From a virus, in the IMG/VR virus record IMGVR_UViG_3300034358_000008, positions 248,001-312,000 of that record: a stretch of DNA of 64,000 nt; one strand, given 5' to 3'. Of the stretch, positions 59,367 to 64,000 are shown piece after piece. Position 1 is the stretch's first letter; the number at the start of each line of letters is the position of its first letter. The translations under genes and the position numbers were made by a program. The notes under the pieces were generated by a model, which saw only the letters and a program-made list of their open reading frames with translations, was not told the origin of the DNA and ran no database searches.

Positions 59367-59644
59367 GTCAACACACTTTAGAGTCAATGGTTCAAACGAT
59401 CTATAACCTTAACTGGAAAGGACGTAACGCAAAGGATACAGTCGACTGGGTTAAACACCAGATCGATCACCGATCCGTTGTCGTGTTCCCAACGGCTATC
59501 GATTACAGTCCGTTTGAAAGTGAACAGGTATATCAAGTCAAATGGGAAATCCATAATGACCGTGTAGCTAATCTCTGGATCGCACATGACGTTCATCGTC
59601 CAATCGTAGAAGCTGTCCTCAAGGCTTATCTGGGGTACAACTAA
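59363..59644 (+). CDS. Hypothetical protein
   Basis: 93 residues, coupled at both ends. Helix-strand-helix, with two His near the C terminus (IAHDVHRP). Function unknown. Confidence 0.65.
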   Translation: MSQHTLESMVQTIYNLNWKGRNAKDTVDWVKHQIDHRSVVVFPTAIDYSPFESEQVYQVKWEIHNDRVANLWIAHDVHRPIVEAVLKAYLGYN

Positions 59645-60084
59645 TGATTGATAAATCTAAGCCGTGGTTTCCAAGTGACTTCCCGCTGGATGAAGTGCTT
59701 GCAGCAATTGAAGATCTTCCTTTCGCTAACGATGCTGAGAACCTCGCTCGTCGGCAGCAGATCGCTGACCAATACGAAACCCGTTTGATTGGACCAGCTA
59801 AGATTTTCTTTGATCTTCGTCAAGACCTAATTAAAGAGATGGATGCTGAATTCCGTATTCATCCTGAGAAGGTGACGATGCATGTGGGTACAGCACTCAT
59901 TAAGTTGATGGGTAGCTCTATTCCACAGACCCTGTTCACTGTGAACGAGTATGCGGTCCCGGTGGTCTGCCGAGATGTACCGACTACACTACTGGAAGAA
60001 GTCCGTCCAGTTAAAACGAACGCTGTGCAAGTGTACTGGGATATGGTAGCTGAAGACAGTGCTGTGCAAGAACCTACTGCCTAG
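59644..60084 (+). CDS. Hypothetical protein
   Basis: 146 residues, last gene of the coupled operon. Helical N-terminal two thirds, then a beta segment (TLFTVNEYAVPVVC). No family recognised. Confidence 0.65.
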   Translation: MIDKSKPWFPSDFPLDEVLAAIEDLPFANDAENLARRQQIADQYETRLIGPAKIFFDLRQDLIKEMDAEFRIHPEKVTMHVGTALIKLMGSSIPQTLFTVNEYAVPVVCRDVPTTLLEEVRPVKTNAVQVYWDMVAEDSAVQEPTA

Positions 60085-60125
60085 CATTATACTGTACGAA
60101 GATCAATATCTCTAAGGTAAATTCA

Positions 60126-60713
60126 ATGTCTATTCTCGCTGACTGGCAAATCCGGGACTTGTGCACTGGCGACAAGCCAATGATCAGTCCGTTCTACGCT
60201 GACAAAATGCGTTACATCGAAGAGGACATTCGTGTTCCCTCGTATGGTCTGTCCAGCTATGGTTATGATATCCGTCTCTCGGATGTTGGACTGAAGCTGT
60301 TCACTGACGTACACTGTATCGAAGTTGATCCACGCAACATCGATCCAAAGATCTACATCGAACCCGTAATCAAATACGCTGACGATGGCGCACCTTACGT
60401 ATCGTTGCCACCTAACGGTTTCCTGTTGGGTCATACACCTGAATGGTTCGACATGCCTAACAACGTGTTGGGTAACTGCTTGGGTAAGTCTACCTATGCA
60501 CGTGGAGCAGTGTCGGTAATCGTTACTCCACTGGAACCAGACTGGAAAGGTAATCTCGTAGTGGAAGTAGTGAACAACTGCAACCTGCCTGTACGGGTTT
60601 ATCTGAACTGTGGTATCGCTCAGGTATTGTTCTTGCAGGGCGAACCATGTGAGTCTGGTTATGGTGATGGTAAATACCAGGGTCAGAAAGGTACACAGGA
60701 CGCTTTGGCGTAA
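60126..60713 (+). CDS. dcd: dCTP deaminase
   Basis: 195 residues (bacterial Dcd about 193). The enzyme deaminates dCTP to dUTP for dTTP supply. Seen: SSYGYDIRLS (43-52), PPNGFLLGHT, GKSTYARGAV (substrate loop with Ser/Arg), and PDWKGNLVVEVVN with the catalytic Glu. Works upstream of thymidylate kinase at 33180 in nucleotide supply. Single-gene unit with its own terminator. TCTAAGGTAAATTCA before the ATG. Confidence 0.9.
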   Translation: MSILADWQIRDLCTGDKPMISPFYADKMRYIEEDIRVPSYGLSSYGYDIRLSDVGLKLFTDVHCIEVDPRNIDPKIYIEPVIKYADDGAPYVSLPPNGFLLGHTPEWFDMPNNVLGNCLGKSTYARGAVSVIVTPLEPDWKGNLVVEVVNNCNLPVRVYLNCGIAQVLFLQGEPCESGYGDGKYQGQKGTQDALA

Positions 60714-60730
60714 CTGTACAGTATAAAACG

Positions 60731-60758
60731 GAGTCCCTTCGGGGACTCTTTTTATTTT
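60731..60758 (+). terminator. Rho-independent terminator
   Basis: GAGTCCC-TTCG-GGGACTC (7-bp stem) followed by TTTTTATTTTTG. Confidence 0.9.
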
Positions 60759-60772
60759 TGTCTGAGGCTATT

Positions 60773-61384
60773 ATGCATTTTTACGTATTCACCGACGGTA
60801 AGCCGTTAGAAGTCCATAAGTTCCCGAATATCACTCCTGGATCAGAACAGTTTGAAGTCTGGACACCACCCGTACGGGAGAAACCTTACTTGTGGGAAGG
60901 GGAACACTTCTACGGAATCATGTTCCTAGTCGATAAAGCTCAAGGGTCTGATAAACCTTCAGCTCAGCGTAAGATGCTGAAGATGGTATTGGATCTTGCA
61001 TTCAATAAACCTGAAGATAACTACCCAAGAATGGTACGTGATCTGATCCCACTCTTCCCTGACTACTTTATTGTTATTACTGATCGCGGCATTCGAAGTC
61101 GACACTCAGTAATACTGTCAGGCTGTGGACTAAAGAGGGATTCCGTTCTAACTGTACAATCTCAGGCTGTGGCAACTCAATGCTTCATGAACATCGTTCA
61201 CAAGAACCTGACCAAGAAAGATCTGACTACACAAGAGGCGTTCCAAAATGCATTCAACACCGGGATCTTCGACGAAAGCGAATACTACTATGCTCAAGTA
61301 CCTAAGTGGTATACCTTCGCGCAAGAACATTACGGACCGTCAGACGATGCAACAGTTACACGAGCTAGGCTCGAGTTTGACTAA
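60773..61384 (+). CDS. Hypothetical protein
   Basis: 203 residues from the ATG at 60773 (TCTGAGGCTATT upstream); an earlier start at 60758 overlaps the terminator. Alpha/beta with a YYFIVITDRG-like strand. It precedes and overlaps the pseudo-ligase gene by 38 nt, suggesting a shared pathway. No family recognised. Confidence 0.65.
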   Translation: MHFYVFTDGKPLEVHKFPNITPGSEQFEVWTPPVREKPYLWEGEHFYGIMFLVDKAQGSDKPSAQRKMLKMVLDLAFNKPEDNYPRMVRDLIPLFPDYFIVITDRGIRSRHSVILSGCGLKRDSVLTVQSQAVATQCFMNIVHKNLTKKDLTTQEAFQNAFNTGIFDESEYYYAQVPKWYTFAQEHYGPSDDATVTRARLEFD

Positions 61385-62303
61385 CTACGATCTGATGTAT
61401 CACATCTTCAAAGAACCTGTTATCGCCGATGTGCTCTATGATTTAATGAAACGTGATTACGAAAGGATGTGCAGAGAATACCCTGGGGTAGCTAACTCCA
61501 TTCCTAGGGCGCGAAGTATTAGAGATCAGATGTTAACTAACGGTAAAAGCACCAAGCATGATTTCCCAATGTTACCACTGCGGGAAGTCCATGATGTATC
61601 TGGTGTGAAACGTTGGTTTGAAATGTTTGATGCAAAAGACATCGTGGTTGAACCCTCACTAGTAGGTGTTGAAGTTGAGTTGGTATATGTAGGTGGCACA
61701 CTGCATAAAGCTGTTAACCGTGGAGACAGTCTAGAAGGTCTAGACATTACCATGAACATGTACCTCGTTAACGGTGTCCCGCAACAGATCCCTGAAACCG
61801 AACGTGTGAATATCCATGGTAAGGTAGTCATCTCACGAATGGACCATATGGAAACTATGGGTTGGGAACATTGTTCTCCTCAGATGGTGGTGGCACACCA
61901 TTTGATGAATCAACCCGCCCATGGCACTACCGCGGTAAGACCCGAGTGTTTAGAGTTCATTCCTCACACCGTCAACATCCCAGGGTGTACGTTTGATCTG
62001 ATGGAATTGAGAATGGTTCTGATGGCATGGGACTTTGCGCTTACTCCAACAATCGTATTAAACGGTAAGTGCCGTGAAGTAGGTTCCATCGAAGAATACA
62101 TAGAAGCCTTTGAAGAGATACACATCAAAGACTACATCTATCCGATTGAGGGTCTAACTTTCCGAGTGAATGAAACACAACGTCGTTTGGAATTAGGTTA
62201 CACATCTCGATACCCCGAGTGGGCATTCAAATACATCAAAGGGAAATCCAATGAAGGATCTAGCACCAGCGGTAGTACAGGCACTGAGAGTGGGTTACGC
62301 TGA
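61347..62303 (+). CDS. Catalytically dead NAD+-dependent DNA ligase paralog (domain Ia + adenylation domain)
   Basis: 318 residues from the ATG at 61347, where the N terminus (MQQLHELGSSLTNYDLMYHI) aligns with LigA domain Ia. It covers domain Ia and the adenylation domain only. Where LigA has the nucleotide-binding Lys in KxDG, this protein has SLVG (Ser104). Other motif changes: TRGDG-x-x-GED is NRGDSLEGLD, RGE is HGK, DGVVxK is EGLTFR. YTSRYPEWAFKYIKG replaces the usual TSRAPRWAxAFKFP. OB, zinc and HhH domains are absent. It overlaps the intact ligase gene by 53 nt. A regulatory or structural partner role is inferred. Confidence 0.75.
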   Translation: MQQLHELGSSLTNYDLMYHIFKEPVIADVLYDLMKRDYERMCREYPGVANSIPRARSIRDQMLTNGKSTKHDFPMLPLREVHDVSGVKRWFEMFDAKDIVVEPSLVGVEVELVYVGGTLHKAVNRGDSLEGLDITMNMYLVNGVPQQIPETERVNIHGKVVISRMDHMETMGWEHCSPQMVVAHHLMNQPAHGTTAVRPECLEFIPHTVNIPGCTFDLMELRMVLMAWDFALTPTIVLNGKCREVGSIEEYIEAFEEIHIKDYIYPIEGLTFRVNETQRRLELGYTSRYPEWAFKYIKGKSNEGSSTSGSTGTESGLR

Positions 62304-64000
62304 AGCCTGCTCAGAACTGAACGAGTTGAACTACCAGTATCACGTTAACGACGTTTCGGTTATCCCTGATCCAGAATACGATCTGAAGTTCCGTCAGTTA
62401 GTTGATATAGAAAAGCAATACCCATGGTTAATCGTTCCAGCTTCTCCAACTCAAACCGTTGGTCACGCTATTACGTCGGGCCACTTCCAACCATTGAAGC
62501 ATCGGTTGTCGATGTTGAGTCTGGGTAACACGTTCACTGCTTATGAAGCTGTGGATTGGAGTATTGACATTTCTGGTGATCCTGAAACCCAAGGACTAGA
62601 AGTTCGAGGTGAATGGAAATTAGATGGCTTGAGTCTGAGTCTGGTTTACCGTAAAGGTCGACTGCTATATGCCGTTACTCGTGGTGATGGTGAGACAGGT
62701 GAGAACGTAACGATCAATGCCTTGCAAATCCAAGGTATCCCTAAGGTACTCAAACATTGGACCTCGGTGTACACTTCGATCCGTGGTGAAGTCGTTGTTA
62801 ATCTAGCCGACTACAATGCTATTAATGACGCTTTGCTTGAAGCGGGTAAGAAACCATTCGCTAACCCACGTAACTATGCCGCTGGTAGTTTGCGTCAGAA
62901 AGACCCAGCTATTACAGCTGAGCGTAAATTGATATTTGTGGGTTACTCGATAGATCATGAAGATGATGATACTGACCGTGATTGGTATAATGATCAGGAA
63001 ACTCTAATCAAGAATGGTTTTGAGACAGCAGCTATTCCAGATAAGTTGAATCATAGCCTCGAGGGTATTATTCAAGGGTGGCCAGAGTTCATTGAGAAGA
63101 TGCAAACGTTGCGTAGTGCCCAGCCCTATGAAGTCGATGGTATCGTCTTTAAAGTGGTTAAGCATGCTCACCGTAAATTCCTCGGTATGACTTCTCGTGC
63201 ACCTAAGTGGGCAACGGCATTTAAGTTCCCTGCCTCTGAAGGCGTAACGCCCCTTAAAGATGTCGAGTACCAAGTTGGTCGTACTGGTCGACTGACCCCA
63301 GTTGCACGTGTAGAACCCGTTCACGTTCATGGCACCATGATTTCTAACGTGTCATTGCATAACCGCAACGAGGTTGCTCGTCTCCAGCTCTATAAAGGCT
63401 GTAGCGTACAAATCAAACGAGCAGGGGATGTCATCCCTTACGTAATGGGTACGACTGTCGCACACACTGATCAAGAGCTTTATGAACCGTTGACACATTG
63501 TCCAGTCTGTAACACTAAGACTTCTATTGTCCTCAGTAAGGATGGTAAAGAAACTGACAATTGCGATAATCGAGACTGCTATGGTCGCCAGATTGCACAT
63601 CTTGAATATTGCATGGATCGTGATGTCTTCAACATTAAAGGACTGGGGCCAGCTGTTATTAAGCTGCTCCATCAAGTTGGGCATATCACTGCGTATCAAC
63701 CAGTAAAGATCTTTGATGTAACATTCATGCAACTAATCGGCGTTGGGTTGTCTGAGCTGGAAGCAGAGAAACTGTTGCGTGCAATTGCAGTCGCTGCCGG
63801 CGATCTGGATATGACTCGGATGGTAAGGTCTTTTGGTATTGATGGTATTGCTAAGAACTCCTCTGAGAAACTAGCCATCCACTTCATGAACCTTGAGGCA
63901 CTATCTACTGCAACAGTAGATGATCTGATACATGTAGAAGACATCGGTAAGATTGGTGCTGCTTCTATCTTCGAATACTTTGATGAGGATCGTTCTAAAC
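62251..64000 (+). CDS. ligA: NAD+-dependent DNA ligase (truncated by window end)
   Basis: 583 codons visible, open at the right edge. Order: domain Ia (about 1-60) with YQYHV and DPEYD; adenylation domain with catalytic Lys123 in EWKLDG, TRGDGETGEN, RGEV, NPRNYAAGSLRQ, EVDGIVFKV and APKWATAFKFPA; an OB domain (VGRTGRLTPVARVEPV, KRAGDVIPYV); a zinc finger with Cys417 and Cys420 and two later Cys; and HhH repeats. The BRCT domain, if present, lies outside. Seals nicks during phage replication and repair. NAD+ ligases are known in EL-type jumbo phages. The start overlaps the pseudo-ligase by 53 nt. Confidence 0.9.
   Translation, partial: MKDLAPAVVQALRVGYAEACSELNELNYQYHVNDVSVIPDPEYDLKFRQLVDIEKQYPWLIVPASPTQTVGHAITSGHFQPLKHRLSMLSLGNTFTAYEAVDWSIDISGDPETQGLEVRGEWKLDGLSLSLVYRKGRLLYAVTRGDGETGENVTINALQIQGIPKVLKHWTSVYTSIRGEVVVNLADYNAINDALLEAGKKPFANPRNYAAGSLRQKDPAITAERKLIFVGYSIDHEDDDTDRDWYNDQETLIKNGFETAAIPDKLNHSLEGIIQGWPEFIEKMQTLRSAQPYEVDGIVFKVVKHAHRKFLGMTSRAPKWATAFKFPASEGVTPLKDVEYQVGRTGRLTPVARVEPVHVHGTMISNVSLHNRNEVARLQLYKGCSVQIKRAGDVIPYVMGTTVAHTDQELYEPLTHCPVCNTKTSIVLSKDGKETDNCDNRDCYGRQIAHLEYCMDRDVFNIKGLGPAVIKLLHQVGHITAYQPVKIFDVTFMQLIGVGLSELEAEKLLRAIAVAAGDLDMTRMVRSFGIDGIAKNSSEKLAIHFMNLEALSTATVDDLIHVEDIGKIGAASIFEYFDEDRSK

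Overview
The window looks like part of the genome of a jumbo (phiKZ-like) tailed phage, most plausibly of Pseudomonas and nearest in flavour to the EL/OBP side of that group. Evidence seen: a block of a T4-gp21-type prohead protease, head proteins, a virion RNA polymerase split into a 1480-aa beta-like and a 550-aa beta'-like (DFDGD) polypeptide, a 2371-aa virion protein with a lytic transglycosylase domain, and a 672-aa virion protein. This follows the phiKZ gp175-gp182 order. An NAD+-dependent DNA ligase, dCTP deaminase, thymidylate kinase and many small unknown genes complete the picture. The phage and host assignment is inference from gene content and order. There are no tRNAs, integrase or CRISPR.

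Layout. 1-3.2 kb: four plus-strand genes of unknown or possible virion role. 3.2-6.9 kb: two membrane microproteins flanking a strongly folded RNA segment, a membrane protein, and a tandem run of six small genes. 6.9-18.1 kb (minus): prohead protease, head proteins, an acidic 680-aa protein that appears to be fused by -1 frameshifting to a ParB-like/GNAT protein, and the RNA polymerase subunits. 18.1-29.1 kb (plus): giant transglycosylase virion protein, second virion protein, a paralog pair and an acidic protein. 29.1-39.9 kb (plus): small genes, thymidylate kinase, an exported Cys-rich protein with a DUF3307-like membrane protein, several paralog sets and a DEDDh exonuclease. 39.9-45.2 kb (minus): a fibre-like protein and its partner, then a plus-strand GIY-YIG homing endonuclease inserted before an SF2/SNF2-like helicase. 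45.2-64 kb (plus): a structured non-coding RNA, many small charged proteins, an AAA+ ATPase, a QueC-like PP-loop enzyme, a SLOG/DprA-like protein, a SpoT/MESH1-like HD hydrolase, dCTP deaminase, a catalytically dead ligase paralog and the intact ligase (cut by the window end).

Expression. Genes are tightly packed with ATGA/TAATG overlaps. Transcription units end in GC-rich hairpins, mostly with UUCG loops. Six intergenic copies of TATAT(C/T)A(T/C) look like phage promoters, four of them about 35 nt before a start codon; two share an exact 30-nt sequence. The motif resembles the TATATTAC early promoter described for phiKZ.

The observations most worth following are the tandem pseudo-ligase/ligase pair, the CCCTTTG slippery site joining the 680-aa protein to an ORF without a conventional start, and the two unexplained RNA structures at about 3.4-3.5 kb and 45.7-45.9 kb.
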